A stretch of 64,000 nucleotides of DNA from the NCBI RefSeq assembly GCF_041435495.1, contig NZ_CP108644.1, positions 1,488,001 through 1,552,000 of the forward strand, given 5' to 3'. Within the stretch, counting starts at the first letter, position 1, and every line of letters starts with the position of its first letter. The DNA is from Streptomyces sp. NBC_01116. GTDB taxonomy: Bacteria; Actinomycetota; Actinomycetes; Streptomycetales; Streptomycetaceae. A program made the position numbers and the translations under genes. Below are positions 16,440-25,401 of this stretch, piece after piece. The notes under the pieces were generated by a model, which ran no database searches, had not been told where the DNA came from, and was given only the letters and a program-made list of their open reading frames with translations.

Positions 16440-17951
16440 TCAGCCGCCCGACAGGGCCCGGACCAGCTCCTCCGCCGTCCGGCAGCGGTCCAGCAGGTCC
16501 TTGACGTGCTCCTTCGTGCCGCGCAGCGGTTCCAGGGTGGGCACCCGCTGGAGGGAGTCGCGGTCCGGCAGGTCGAAGATCACCGAGTCCCACGAGGCCG
16601 CCGCCACGTCGTCGGCGTACTGCTCCAGACAGCGCCCGCGGAAGTAGGCCCTGGTGTCCTCCGGGGGCTTCGCACGGGCCCTGGTGACCTCGTCCTCGTC
16701 CAGGAGGCGCTTCATCTTCCCGCGGGCCGCCAGGCGGTTGTAGAGGCCCTTGTCGGGCCGCACGTCCGCGTACTGGAGGTCCACCAGATGCAGCCGGGGC
16801 GCGTCCCAGTCCAGCGCGTCGCGGCGGCGGTAGCCCTCCATGAGCTCCCGCTTGGCGATCCAGTCCAGCTCGCCCGCCAGGCTCATCGGATCGGTCTCCA
16901 GCCGGTTGAGGGTGTCCTCCCAGCGGGTCAGGATGTCCTTGGTCTGCTCGTCGGCGTCCGCGCCGTACCGTTCGTCGACGTACTTGCGGGCCAGCTCGAA
17001 GTACTCCATCTGGAGCTGGACCGCGGTGAGCGTCCGGCCGCTGCGGAGCGTGATCAGCTGCCGCAGGTCCGGGTCGTGGGAGACCTGGTGCAGGGTGCGC
17101 ACGGGCTGGTCGACCGCGAGATCGACGTTGATGAAGGCGTCCTCGATCATGGACAGCACCAGGGACGTGGTGCCGAGCTTGAGATAGGTGGAGATCTCCG
17201 AGAGGTTGGCGTCGCCGATGATCACATGGAGCCGGCGGTACTTCTCCGCGTCGGAGTGCGGCTCGTCCCGGGTGTTGATGATGGGACGCTTGAGCGTGGT
17301 CTCCAGCCCGACCTCGACCTCGAAGTAGTCGGCGCGCTGGCTGATCTGGAAACCGTGCTCGTTGCCGTCCTGGCCGATGCCGACCCGGCCCGCGCCCGTG
17401 ACGACCTGGCGCGAGACGAAGAACGGCGTCAGATGCCGCACGATGTCGGAGAACGGCGTCTCCCGCTGCATGAGGTAGTTCTCGTGCGTGCCGTAGGAGG
17501 CGCCCTTGTTGTCGGTGTTGTTCTTGTAGAGGTGGATCGGCTGCGCGCCGGGGATGGCGGCCGCCCGCTCGGCCGCCTCCGCCATGATCCGCTCGCCGGC
17601 CTTGTCCCAGAGCACCGCGTCGCGCGGATTGGTGATCTCCGGGGAGCTGTACTCGGGGTGCGCGTGGTCGACGTACAGCCGGGCGCCGTTGGTGAGGATG
17701 ACATTGGCCAGGCCGATGTCCTCGTCGGTCAGCTGGCTGGAGTCGGCGGTCTCCCGGGCGAGGTCGAAGCCTCGCGCGTCACGCAGCGGGTTCTCCTCCT
17801 CGAAGTCCCAGCGGGCGCGGCGCGCCCGGTGCATCGCCGCCGCGTAGGCGTTGACGATCTGGGACGAGGTGAGCATGGCATTGGCGTTGGGGTGGCCGGG
17901 GACGGAGATCCCGTACTCCGTCTCGATGCCCATTACTCGCCGTACGGTCAT
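16440..17951 (-). CDS. dop: Pup deamidase/depupylase Dop
   Basis: Dop deamidates the C-terminal Gln of Pup and also removes Pup from conjugates. The 503-residue protein is a paralogue of Paf[17 protein letters not shown] with Glu10, and [15 protein letters not shown] with the nucleophile Asp95. Between them lies the Dop-specific loop (about residues 43-80) that PafA lacks. [18 protein letters not shown] and [11 protein letters not shown] are shared with PafA. ATG 17951 follows GCAAGGAGGGC. Pup ends in Gln here, so Dop is essential for pupylation in this organism. Confidence 0.97.
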   Translation of the reverse strand: MTVRRVMGIETEYGISVPGHPNANAMLTSSQIVNAYAAAMHRARRARWDFEEENPLRDARGFDLARETADSSQLTDEDIGLANVILTNGARLYVDHAHPEYSSPEITNPRDAVLWDKAGERIMAEAAERAAAIPGAQPIHLYKNNTDNKGASYGTHENYLMQRETPFSDIVRHLTPFFVSRQVVTGAGRVGIGQDGNEHGFQISQRADYFEVEVGLETTLKRPIINTRDEPHSDAEKYRRLHVIIGDANLSEISTYLKLGTTSLVLSMIEDAFINVDLAVDQPVRTLHQVSHDPDLRQLITLRSGRTLTAVQLQMEYFELARKYVDERYGADADEQTKDILTRWEDTLNRLETDPMSLAGELDWIAKRELMEGYRRRDALDWDAPRLHLVDLQYADVRPDKGLYNRLAARGKMKRLLDEDEVTRARAKPPEDTRAYFRGRCLEQYADDVAAASWDSVIFDLPDRDSLQRVPTLEPLRGTKEHVKDLLDRCRTAEELVRALSGG

Positions 17952-18141
17952 GCGGCCCTCCTTGCCCGGCGTCGGCCCCCTCCGGGGACGACGCTCAAGT
18001 ACCGCTGCTGAGTCCGGTGCGTGTGCGGTGCCCGTCACCGCACTGCGCGACTCGGCGGTACCGCAGAGCCTAGAGCGCCTCTGCGCCGGTGGGGAGCTCC
18101 ATTACGACATTGCTCCGGCAGGGCCGGAACGGGGGAATGAA

Positions 18142-18179
18142 ACCGGCTGCGGAGGCCCCTGGGGGCTTCCGCAGCCGGT
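18142..18179 (-). terminator. Hairpin after arc
   Basis: Arms 18142-18157 and 18164-18179 form a 16-bp stem with one G-T pair and a 6-nt loop, ending 8 bp past the arc stop codon. It would separate arc from dop, so dop probably has its own promoter in the 180 bp that follow. Confidence 0.75.
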
Positions 18180-18186
18180 CCGCGTT

Positions 18187-19953
18187 TTACAGGTACTGGC
18201 CGGTATTGGCCACCGTATCGATGGAGCGTCCGGTGTCCGCGCCCTGCTTTCCGGTGACGAGTGTGCGGATGAATACGATCCGCTCACCCTTCTTGCCGGA
18301 AATCCTGGCCCAGTCGTCCGGGTTGGTCGTGTTCGGCAGGTCCTCGTTCTCCTTGAACTCGTCCACGCAGGCCTGCAGGAGATGAGCGACCCGCAGTCCC
18401 TTCTGGCCCTGTTCCAGGAATGCCTTGATGGCCATCTTCTTCGCCCGGTCGACGATGTTCTGAATCATCGCGCCGGAGTTGAAGTCCTTGAAGTAGAGGA
18501 CTTCCTTGTCGCCGTTGGCGTAGGTGACCTCCAGGAAGCGGTTCTCCTCGGACTCCGTGTACATCCGCTCCACGACGGACTGGATCATCGCGTGGGCGGC
18601 GGCCGGCCGGGAGCCGGTGTGCTCGGCCAGGTCGTCCGCGTGCAGCGGGAGCCCCGGGGTGAGGTACTTCGCGAAGATGTCCTTCGCCGCCTCGGCGTCC
18701 GGACGCTCGATCTTGATCTTCACATCGAGACGGCCGGGGCGCAGGATGGCGGGGTCGATCATGTCCTCGCGGTTGGAGGCGCCGATGACGATGACGTTCT
18801 CCAGGCCCTCCACACCGTCGATCTCGGCGAGCAGCTGCGGGACGATGGTGTTCTCCACGTCCGAGCTGACGCCGCTGCCGCGGGTACGGAAGAGGGACTC
18901 CATCTCGTCGAAGAAGACGATGACGGGGGTGCCCTCGCTCGCCTTCTCCCTCGCACGCTGGAAGACCAGGCGGATGTGCCGCTCGGTCTCGCCGACGTAC
19001 TTGTTGAGGAGCTCGGGGCCCTTGATATTGAGGAAGTAGCTCTTCCCCGTGGGCTGCCCGGTGACCTCGGCGACCTTCTTGGCGAGCGAATTGGCGACGG
19101 CCTTGGCGATGAGGGTCTTGCCACAGCCGGGCGGACCGTAGAGCAGGATGCCCTTCGGCGGGCGGAGTTCGTGCTCCTTGAAGAGGTCGGGGTGCAGGTA
19201 CGGAAGCTCGACCGCGTCGCGGATCAGCTCGATCTGGTCGCCCAGGCCGCCGATCTTGTCGTAGTCGATGTCCGGGACCTCTTCGAGGACGAGCTCCTCG
19301 ACCTCGCTCTTGGGGACCACCTCGTAGACGTAACCCGACCTGGAGTCCAGGAGCAGGGCGTCGCCGGAGCGGATGGTGATGTCCAGCAGCGGCTCGGCGA
19401 GCCGCACCACCCTCTCCTCGTCGGTGTGCCCGACCACCAGGGCGCGCTCGCCGTCCTCAAGGATCTCCTTGAGGGTGACGATGTCCCCGGCGCGCTCGAA
19501 CTGCATGGCCTCGACCACGTTGAGCGCTTCGTTGAGCATGACCTCCTGGCCGCGCCGGAGCTCGTCGAGCTCGACACTGGGACTGACGTTCACCCGGAGC
19601 TTGCGGCCCCCGGTGAAGATGTCGCAGGTGCCGTCCTCGTTGGCCTGCAGGAAGACACCGAAGCCGGCCGGCGGCTGCGCGAGCCGGTCGACCTCCTCCT
19701 TGAGGGCCACGATCTGGTCACGCGCCTCACGGAGCGTGTTGGCGAGCCGCTCGTTCTGCGCGGACACGCCCGCCAGGTTCGTCTGCAACTCGACGATCCG
19801 CTCTTCGAGAATCCTCGTATGACGCGGAGAGTCGGCGAGCTTACGTCGCAGGACGGCGATCTCCTGCTCGAGATAGGCAACCTGGCCGGCTGGGTCCTCT
19901 GACCCTCGCGCGGGCCGGGTGCCGCGGTTGATGTCGTCGTCGTGGGCTGCCAC
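18187..19953 (-). CDS. arc: Proteasome-associated AAA ATPase Arc/Mpa
   Basis: Arc is the hexameric ring that binds pupylated proteins, unfolds them and feeds the 20S proteasome. The 588-residue protein has an N-terminal coiled coil (about residues 22-97), two OB-type domains, and an AAA domain with Walker A GPPGCGKT (about 274-281), Walker [11 protein letters not shown] (about 340-349) and the sensor/arginine-finger region [11 protein letters not shown]. It ends NTGQYL, the penultimate-Tyr tail that docks on the proteasome. GTG 19953 follows GGAGGTGAGGACC, so an upstream in-frame ATG is rejected. Confidence 0.97.
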   Translation of the reverse strand: MAAHDDDINRGTRPARGSEDPAGQVAYLEQEIAVLRRKLADSPRHTRILEERIVELQTNLAGVSAQNERLANTLREARDQIVALKEEVDRLAQPPAGFGVFLQANEDGTCDIFTGGRKLRVNVSPSVELDELRRGQEVMLNEALNVVEAMQFERAGDIVTLKEILEDGERALVVGHTDEERVVRLAEPLLDITIRSGDALLLDSRSGYVYEVVPKSEVEELVLEEVPDIDYDKIGGLGDQIELIRDAVELPYLHPDLFKEHELRPPKGILLYGPPGCGKTLIAKAVANSLAKKVAEVTGQPTGKSYFLNIKGPELLNKYVGETERHIRLVFQRAREKASEGTPVIVFFDEMESLFRTRGSGVSSDVENTIVPQLLAEIDGVEGLENVIVIGASNREDMIDPAILRPGRLDVKIKIERPDAEAAKDIFAKYLTPGLPLHADDLAEHTGSRPAAAHAMIQSVVERMYTESEENRFLEVTYANGDKEVLYFKDFNSGAMIQNIVDRAKKMAIKAFLEQGQKGLRVAHLLQACVDEFKENEDLPNTTNPDDWARISGKKGERIVFIRTLVTGKQGADTGRSIDTVANTGQYL

Positions 19954-20193
19954 GGTCCTCACCTCCTCCATGGGGAGCTGGACGCTTCCTGACCCTACCT
20001 GGGTGGGTGGTGATTGAAACCCCTAGATCACAAAGACTGCGGGGCGTGTCCGATCTTCACCCTTGCGCTCTCCCTCACGTCAAGGGAATACCCACCCTTC
20101 GGCACCGGAAAGCCGCCGGTTGTATCGTCGAACTGTTCAACACCCGTCAGGGCTCGCTCCAATTGGTTCAGATACGCAGGAACGGCAGGACAC

Positions 20194-20505
20194 ATGACCG
20201 TGCAGCAGGACTCGCCGGGCGACAGTGACACCCAGGACCTGGAGGTCTGGATCGACCAGGACCTCTGTACGGGCGACGGCATCTGTGTGCAGTACGCCCC
20301 CGACGTCTTCGAGCTGGACATCGACGGTCTGGCGTATGTGAAGAGCGGCGACGACGAGCTCCTGCAGAACCCGGGGGCGACCACTCCGGTGCCGCTGCCG
20401 CTGCTCCAGGACGTCGTCGATTCGGCCAAGGAGTGCCCCGGGGACTGCATCCACGTGCGGCGCGTCAAGGACAGCGTCGAGGTGTACGGGCCGGACGCCG
20501 ACTAG
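20194..20505 (+). CDS. Small ferredoxin, 3Fe-4S type
   Basis: The 103-residue protein is a one-cluster electron carrier. Cysteines are C25 and C31 (CTGDGIC, C-x5-C) and C81 and C85 (CPGDC). The C-x5-C spacing with a later Cys-Pro is typical of actinobacterial 3Fe-4S ferredoxins that serve P450s; the fourth Cys could allow a different cluster. A segment PDVFELDIDGLAYV is also family-like. It is divergent from arc and has no adjacent oxidoreductase, so its partner is unknown. ATG 20194 has GCAGGAACGGCAGGA upstream. Confidence 0.9.
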   Translation: MTVQQDSPGDSDTQDLEVWIDQDLCTGDGICVQYAPDVFELDIDGLAYVKSGDDELLQNPGATTPVPLPLLQDVVDSAKECPGDCIHVRRVKDSVEVYGPDAD

Positions 20506-20513
20506 CCGGTACG

Positions 20514-20545
20514 GGGGCTCGCGCCCCGGTCCCGGCCGGAGCCCC
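20514..20545. terminator. Bidirectional hairpin, ferredoxin / secreted protein
   Basis: GGGGCTC (20514-20520) pairs with GAGCCCC (20539-20545) between the convergent ferredoxin and secreted-protein genes; further G-C pairs are possible inside the loop. It resembles the GC-rich dispersed repeats elsewhere but is shorter. Confidence 0.45.
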
Positions 20546-20557
20546 GCGGGGGCGTGG

Positions 20558-21139
20558 TCAGACGCTGCGCGCGAGGTCCCCGGAGGTGCGGACGAACGCC
20601 TTCCCCTGCCATCGCCAGGAGGCCTGTTCCTCCTGGTCGGGGCAGCAGCGGGGCACCTCCAGCGAGGAGTAGCCGAGGAGGGTCGCCGAGACGGTTCCGT
20701 CGCGTACGGCGAAGTCCCCGACGGTCTTCCTGTCGGCGGGGTCCACCAGGGTCGCCACGACCCGGGGCGCGGCCCCGCTGTTCTGTGTCAGGACGTAGAT
20801 GCCGCCGGGCGGGGTCCCCGATCCGGCGTCGCAGTGCACCACGGCGACGGTTTCCGGCCGTCCGTCGCCGTCGAGGTCGCCGGAGGCCTTCTTCGCGACG
20901 GTCGTCCCGGCGCCGCCGCACTCCAGCGGGAACTCCACGCCGGCCGGGTCGGGTGCGGGCACGGGGGCGCCGTGCTGCGCGGTGGTCCGCTGCTCGGGGG
21001 CCGTGGCGGTCGCGGTGGCCGTACGGGGCTGGAGCAGCCCGGCCAGCGCCACGACTCCGGCCATCGCCGCGGCCGTGGCGAGCCAGTGCACCGGCCTGGT
21101 GGCGGTGTGGGCGAGATCCGGGAGCGCGGGGGTCTGCAC
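20558..21139 (-). CDS. Secreted or membrane-anchored protein, FG-GAP-like motif
   Basis: The 193-residue protein has an N-terminal hydrophobic segment (about residues 18-38, HWLATAAAMAGVVALAGLL) after a short charged stretch, then an Ala/Thr/Pro-rich linker. The C-terminal domain has ASGDLDGDGRPETVAVVHC, a calcium-binding FG-GAP-like loop, and later Cys residues (RCCPDQ) that may form disulfides outside the cell. GTG 21139 follows CAGGAGACATACCGC. No enzyme signature is visible. It is probably an exported protein of unknown role. Confidence 0.7.
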   Translation of the reverse strand: MQTPALPDLAHTATRPVHWLATAAAMAGVVALAGLLQPRTATATATAPEQRTTAQHGAPVPAPDPAGVEFPLECGGAGTTVAKKASGDLDGDGRPETVAVVHCDAGSGTPPGGIYVLTQNSGAAPRVVATLVDPADRKTVGDFAVRDGTVSATLLGYSSLEVPRCCPDQEEQASWRWQGKAFVRTSGDLARSV

Positions 21140-21258
21140 GCGGTATGTCTCCTGATGGTTCCTGGAAGCCCGGCGAGGGGGTGGGGACACCTCCGTGGGG
21201 TTGCCGGCATCGTGCCACACCTCACATCCGGGCGGAACGGCGGGGGCAACGAAAAGGC

Positions 21259-21302
21259 GCCGCCGCGCGGTTCCCCGGTCGGTCGGGGAACTGCGCGGCG
21301 GC
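21259..21302 (-). terminator. Terminator after trmI
   Basis: Arms 21259-21276 and 21285-21302 form an 18-bp stem with one G-T pair and an 8-nt loop. On the minus strand it is followed by CCTTTTC, one of the few T runs in this window. It lies 18 bp past the trmI stop. Confidence 0.85.
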
Positions 21303-21320
21303 ACCGGTGCGTTGGAAGGA

Positions 21321-22238
21321 TCAGCCGCGTTCGGCGGCGGGGCCTCCACGGCTCTGGCTGCCGGGTCCTTCGTAGTCGTCGCCGTAGGCGCCCTTGGACG
21401 GGCGGCGGCGGCGCAGCGGCGGCTCGACGCCGTCCGCGAGGCGGCGGGCGGTGACCAGGAAGCCGGTGTGGCCGATCATCCGGTGGTCGGGGCGGACGGC
21501 GAGGCCCTCCACGTGCCAGTTGCGGATCATCGACTCCCAGGGCTGCGGTTCGGCGAAGCAGCCGATCTCGCGGATGGACTCGACGGTGCGCGAGAGCTGG
21601 GTCGTGGTGGCGACGTAGGCGCAGAGGATGCCGCCGGGCACCAGGGCCTTGGAGACGGCCTCCAGGCACTCCCAGGGGGCGAGCATGTCGAGCACGACGC
21701 GGTCGACGTCGGTGTCGGAGAGGTTGTCCTGGAGGTCACCGACGGTCAGCTGCCAGGCCGGGTGCGGGGAGCCGAAGTAGCGCTCGACGTTCTGCTGGGC
21801 GATCTCGGCGAAGTCCTCGCGGCGCTCGTAGGAGTGCAGCATGCCCTGCTCGCCGATGGCGCGCAGCAGGAAGGTGCTGAGCGAGCCGGATCCGACCCCC
21901 GCCTCCACGACGCGGGCGCCGGGGAAGATGTCGGCGAAGGCCAGGATCTGCCCCGCGTCCTTGGGGTAGACCACGGCGGCGCCGCGGGGCATGGACAGGA
22001 CGTAGTCGGGGAGCAGGGGGCGCAGCGCGAGATAGGCGACGTTTCCCGTGGTGCGGACAACACTGCCCTCGGGAGCACCGATCAGCTCGTCGTGCGGGAA
22101 AGAACCCTTGTGGGTGTGGAAGTTCTTTCCGGCTTCGAGCGTGAAGGTGTAGTGGCGGCCCTTGGGGTCGGTGAGCTGTACCTGGTCCCCGACCTTGAAG
22201 GGCCCACGTCGGCGGGCGGCACCGGTCGGTTCAGACAT
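21321..22238 (-). CDS. trmI: tRNA (adenine-58-N1)-methyltransferase TrmI
   Basis: TrmI methylates A58 in the T-loop of tRNAs using SAM. The 305-residue protein has a small N-terminal domain (KVGDQVQLTDPKGRHYTFTLEAGK) and a Rossmann-type methyltransferase domain. The SAM site is VVEAGVGSGSLSTFLLRAIG and the acidic SAM-ribose region includes HSYERREDFAEIA. VVLDMLAPWECLE is the catalytic-loop signature of this family. The C-terminus is basic and glycine-rich. In mycobacteria the homologue also lies beside mpa, so the location is conserved. ATG 22238 has only a weak upstream site. Confidence 0.95.
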   Translation of the reverse strand: MSEPTGAARRRGPFKVGDQVQLTDPKGRHYTFTLEAGKNFHTHKGSFPHDELIGAPEGSVVRTTGNVAYLALRPLLPDYVLSMPRGAAVVYPKDAGQILAFADIFPGARVVEAGVGSGSLSTFLLRAIGEQGMLHSYERREDFAEIAQQNVERYFGSPHPAWQLTVGDLQDNLSDTDVDRVVLDMLAPWECLEAVSKALVPGGILCAYVATTTQLSRTVESIREIGCFAEPQPWESMIRNWHVEGLAVRPDHRMIGHTGFLVTARRLADGVEPPLRRRRPSKGAYGDDYEGPGSQSRGGPAAERG

Positions 22239-22310
22239 GTGACCAGCCTACCGGTGATTCCCGGGCCGCCGACCGCCCGGGCCGCGCCGGCCGACGGCCC
22301 GGGAGCGCTG

Positions 22311-23561
22311 TCAGGCGCCGGGGCGGGCCATGGCCTTGACGAAGGCGCGCTCCACGTCGGAGGTGGAGAGGACTCCGTAGATCTCGCCGGTCTCCTCGAC
22401 GACCAGGTACTCGGTGGCGGGAGTGGCCTTGAGCCGGTCCAGGAGGGCCTCGCCGGCCAGTTCCGCGGGGACCTTCATGCCGTCGGTGAGGTCCTGGGCA
22501 AGGCCGCTGACGGCGACCCAGGGGCGGCGGTGCTCGGGGACGCCGACGATGGCGGCCTCGCGGACGACGCCCTTGGGGTTGCCCTGTCCGTCGACGACGA
22601 CCAGGGCGCGGGCGCCCGCCTCGTTGGCCCGGCGCAGCGCTTCGGAGAGCGGGGTGGCGGACTCGACGGGGACGGCTCGGCGGGTCAGGGTGCGGGCCCG
22701 GAGGTCGGGCAGGTGCTCGCGGAGGCGGGCCATGCGCAGGCTGTTCCCGGCGCCGGTCCAGATGATGCCCGCGAGGATCGCGGCGAGGAGGGCGTCCATG
22801 ACGGTCTCGACCCCGCCGATGTCCTGGGCGGTGCCGCCGAGCGCTCCGGTGTGGGTGAGCAGCGGCAGTCCGACGAGGACGACGACGGCGAGGCCGCGGC
22901 CGACCCAGGCGGCGGCGATGGTGCCGCTCATGGGCTTGCCGGTGATCTTCCAGACGACGGCGCGGAGCATCCGGCCGCCGTCCAGCGGCAGGCCCGGCAG
23001 CAGGTTGAAGGCGGCGACGATGAGGTTGGAGATCATCAGGCCCGCGACCAGGACGCCGGGGACCGTGCCGGGCTCGACGAACTGCATCGCGCCGTAGAAG
23101 ACGCCGCCGAGGACCAGGGACAGGAGCGGTCCGACGAAGGCGAGGACGAACTCGCGGCCGGGTGTCTCGCTCTCTTTCTCGATCTCCGAGACGCCGCCGA
23201 AGAACTGGAGCTGGATGCGGCGGACCGGGAGCTTGTAGCGCAGCGCGGCGACCGTGTGGGCCAGTTCGTGGACGAGTACGGAGGCGTAGAAGGCGATGGC
23301 GAAGAACAGGGCGACGAGATAGCGTGCGGCGCCCAGCTCGGGCAGCACGCGGTCGAGCTGGCCGCCGAACACCCAGGTGATCAGGGCGGCGACGACGAAC
23401 CAGCTGGGGGCGACGTAGACGGGCACGCCGAAGGGCCGGCCCATGAGCAGGCCGCCGCCCGGCTCCTCGGGGCGTTTCGGCTTGCCGTTGTCGGGATCGG
23501 TGCCGGGGGCCGTTCCCCCTGCGCCGGGCTGCGGCCGCCCGCTGTCGCCGCTGTCGTCCAC
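22311..23561 (-). CDS. Site-2-type zinc metalloprotease with CBS domains
   Basis: The 416-residue membrane protein belongs to the M50 intramembrane protease family. Zinc is bound by VLVHELAHTVAA (HExxH, about residues 97-108) and by NLLPGLPLDGG further on. There are five or six hydrophobic segments. The C-terminal third holds two CBS modules (about residues 290-415), which bind adenine nucleotides and may regulate activity. This CBS-linked form is common in actinobacteria, and its substrate is unknown. GTG 23561 has GAAGGGACCCC upstream. It is divergent from the RecB-like nuclease gene. Confidence 0.9.
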   Translation of the reverse strand: MDDSGDSGRPQPGAGGTAPGTDPDNGKPKRPEEPGGGLLMGRPFGVPVYVAPSWFVVAALITWVFGGQLDRVLPELGAARYLVALFFAIAFYASVLVHELAHTVAALRYKLPVRRIQLQFFGGVSEIEKESETPGREFVLAFVGPLLSLVLGGVFYGAMQFVEPGTVPGVLVAGLMISNLIVAAFNLLPGLPLDGGRMLRAVVWKITGKPMSGTIAAAWVGRGLAVVVLVGLPLLTHTGALGGTAQDIGGVETVMDALLAAILAGIIWTGAGNSLRMARLREHLPDLRARTLTRRAVPVESATPLSEALRRANEAGARALVVVDGQGNPKGVVREAAIVGVPEHRRPWVAVSGLAQDLTDGMKVPAELAGEALLDRLKATPATEYLVVEETGEIYGVLSTSDVERAFVKAMARPGA

Positions 23562-23672
23562 GGGGTCCCTTCGGTTCGGTGAGTGGCGTTGGCCACGATC
23601 ATGCAGTGTGCGAGGGGCTGCCGTCGATGGTATGCCGCTCGCTGTCAGTGGCGGGCCGTAGGGTCTTCAGAC

Positions 23673-24584
23673 ATGACCTCCGTGCCGCGGCCGCCCCGGC
23701 CGCCTTCGTCCCTGTCGCCGTCGCGGGCGAGCGATTTCATGCAGTGTCCCCTGCTCTACCGTTTCCGCGTCATCGACAGGCTGCCGGAGAAGCCCAGCGA
23801 GGCGGCTACCCGCGGCACGCTGGTCCATGCGGTGCTGGAGCGGCTCTTCGACGCCCCGGCGGCCGACCGGACGGCGCCGCGGGCGCGGGCGCTGATCCCC
23901 GGCCAGTGGGACCGGCTGCTGGAGTCGAAGCCGGAGCTGACCGGGCTGTTCGCCGGGGACACCGAGGGCGAGCGCCTGACGCGCTGGCTGGGTGAGGCGG
24001 AGCGGCTGGTGGACCGGTGGTTCTCGCTGGAGGACCCGACGCGGCTGGAGCCGGCGGAGCGTGAGCTGTTCGTCGAGACGGAGCTGGAGTCGGGGCTGCG
24101 GCTGCGCGGGGTGATCGACCGGGTGGACGTCGCGCCGAGCGGTGAGGTCCGGATCGTCGACTACAAGACGGGGAAGGCGCCGCGGCCGGAGTACGCCGAT
24201 GGTCCGCTGTTCCAGATGACGTTCTACGCGCTGGTGATCTGGCGGCTGAAGGGTGTGGTGCCGCGCCGCCTCCAGCTGGTGTATCTGGGCAGCGGGGACG
24301 TCATGACGTACGACCCGGTGGTGGCGGATCTGGAGCGGGTGGAGCGCAGGCTGCTGGCGCTGTGGGACGCGATCTCGCTGGCGACGGAGACCGGTGACTG
24401 GCGGCCCCGGCCGACGAAGCTGTGCGGCTGGTGCGACCACCAGGCGGTGTGTCCGGAATTCGGCGGGACTCCCCCGGTATACCCGCTGTCGGTCCGCCCT
24501 GCGGATCCGGGTGAGGATGGCCAGGGCAGAATGGGACCGGTCCAGGCCGAGGCCGGCCGTGCCGTGGCCCTTGAGGGCCCTTAA
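23673..24584 (+). CDS. RecB-like PD-(D/E)XK nuclease with Fe-S cysteines
   Basis: The 303-residue protein has the RecB/Cas4-type nuclease core: GVIDRVDVAPSGEVRIVDYKTGK supplies the catalytic Asp and Lys, and GTLVHAVLERLF has the conserved His. Four cysteines, C25 (MQCP) and the C-x2-C-x5-C cluster CGWCDHQAVC at about 251-260, match the 4Fe-4S site of Cas4 and AddB-type nucleases. No cas genes are near. The last 40 residues are Pro/Gly-rich. ATG 23673 has a weak site and may be nearly leaderless. A homologue sits beside the proteasome genes in mycobacteria, so this is a housekeeping gene. Confidence 0.9.
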   Translation: MTSVPRPPRPPSSLSPSRASDFMQCPLLYRFRVIDRLPEKPSEAATRGTLVHAVLERLFDAPAADRTAPRARALIPGQWDRLLESKPELTGLFAGDTEGERLTRWLGEAERLVDRWFSLEDPTRLEPAERELFVETELESGLRLRGVIDRVDVAPSGEVRIVDYKTGKAPRPEYADGPLFQMTFYALVIWRLKGVVPRRLQLVYLGSGDVMTYDPVVADLERVERRLLALWDAISLATETGDWRPRPTKLCGWCDHQAVCPEFGGTPPVYPLSVRPADPGEDGQGRMGPVQAEAGRAVALEGP

Positions 24585-24593
24585 GGAGTTCCT

Positions 24594-25265
24594 GTGGCGA
24601 TCCGCGTCCTTCTGGTCGATGACCAGCCTCTGCTGCGCACCGGTTTCCGGATGATCCTGGAGGCCGAAGGCGATCTGGCGGTGGTCGGTGAGGCCGGTGA
24701 CGGTCTGCAGGCCATCGATCAGGTGCGGGCGCTGCAGCCCGATGTGGTGCTGATGGACATCCGGATGCCGCGGATGGACGGGGTCGAGGCGACCCGTCAG
24801 ATCACCGGCCCCGGGAAGGACGGCCCGGCGAAGGTGCTGGTGCTGACCACCTTCGATCTCGACGAGTACGTGGTGGAGGCGCTGCGTGCCGGGGCGAGCG
24901 GATTCCTGCTGAAGGACGCTCCGGCGGCCGAGCTGGTGCAGGCGATCCGGGTGGTGGCGGCGGGCGAGGCGATGCTCGCGCCGAGCATCACGCGTCGGCT
25001 GCTGGACAAGTACGCCGATCACCTGCCGTCCGGTGAGGACCCGGTGCCGGACGCCCTGCACACGCTGACGGACCGTGAGGTCGAGGTGCTGAAGCTGGTG
25101 GCGCGGGGCCTGTCGAACGCGGAGATCGCGGCGGACCTGTTCGTCAGCGAGACGACGGTGAAGACGCATGTCGGCCATGTGCTCACGAAGTTGGGCCTGC
25201 GGGACCGGGTGCAGGCCGCGGTGTACGCGTACGAGAGCGGGCTGGTGCGTCCCGGCGCGCAGTAG
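24594..25265 (+). CDS. NarL/LuxR-type response regulator, orphan
   Basis: The 223-residue protein has a receiver domain with the acidic pair DD at residues 9-10, phospho-acceptor Asp55 (VVLMDIRMP) and Lys in LLKDAP. A LuxR-type helix-turn-helix lies at about residues 155-215 (LTDREVEVLKLVARGLSNAEIAADLFVSETTVKTHVGHVLTKL). It is 10 bp downstream of the nuclease gene with its own site TTAAGGAGTTCC before GTG 24594. No histidine kinase gene is adjacent, so its kinase is elsewhere. The target genes are unknown. Confidence 0.94.
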   Translation: MAIRVLLVDDQPLLRTGFRMILEAEGDLAVVGEAGDGLQAIDQVRALQPDVVLMDIRMPRMDGVEATRQITGPGKDGPAKVLVLTTFDLDEYVVEALRAGASGFLLKDAPAAELVQAIRVVAAGEAMLAPSITRRLLDKYADHLPSGEDPVPDALHTLTDREVEVLKLVARGLSNAEIAADLFVSETTVKTHVGHVLTKLGLRDRVQAAVYAYESGLVRPGAQ

Positions 25266-25335
25266 CCGGTCTCGCGCACGCACGCGCAGCAGCCCGCACG
25301 CACACGCGGTAGCTCGCGCGCACACGCACACGACG

Positions 25336-25389
25336 AAGCCGTCCGGCCCGCGTCCGTCCTTGGAACAGGAGGGGCGGGCCGGACGGCTT
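25336..25389. terminator. Bidirectional terminator, response regulator / binding protein
   Basis: Arms 25336-25351 and 25374-25389 form a perfect 16-bp stem with a 22-nt loop between the convergent genes ending at 25265 and 25402. Confidence 0.8.
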
Positions 25390-25401
25390 TCCGGTCGGGT
25401 C

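Noticed and set aside
23673..24584. Cas4-like nuclease as part of a CRISPR system
   Set aside because: The Fe-S cysteines match Cas4, but no cas genes or direct-repeat arrays are visible anywhere in the window; its neighbours are housekeeping genes.
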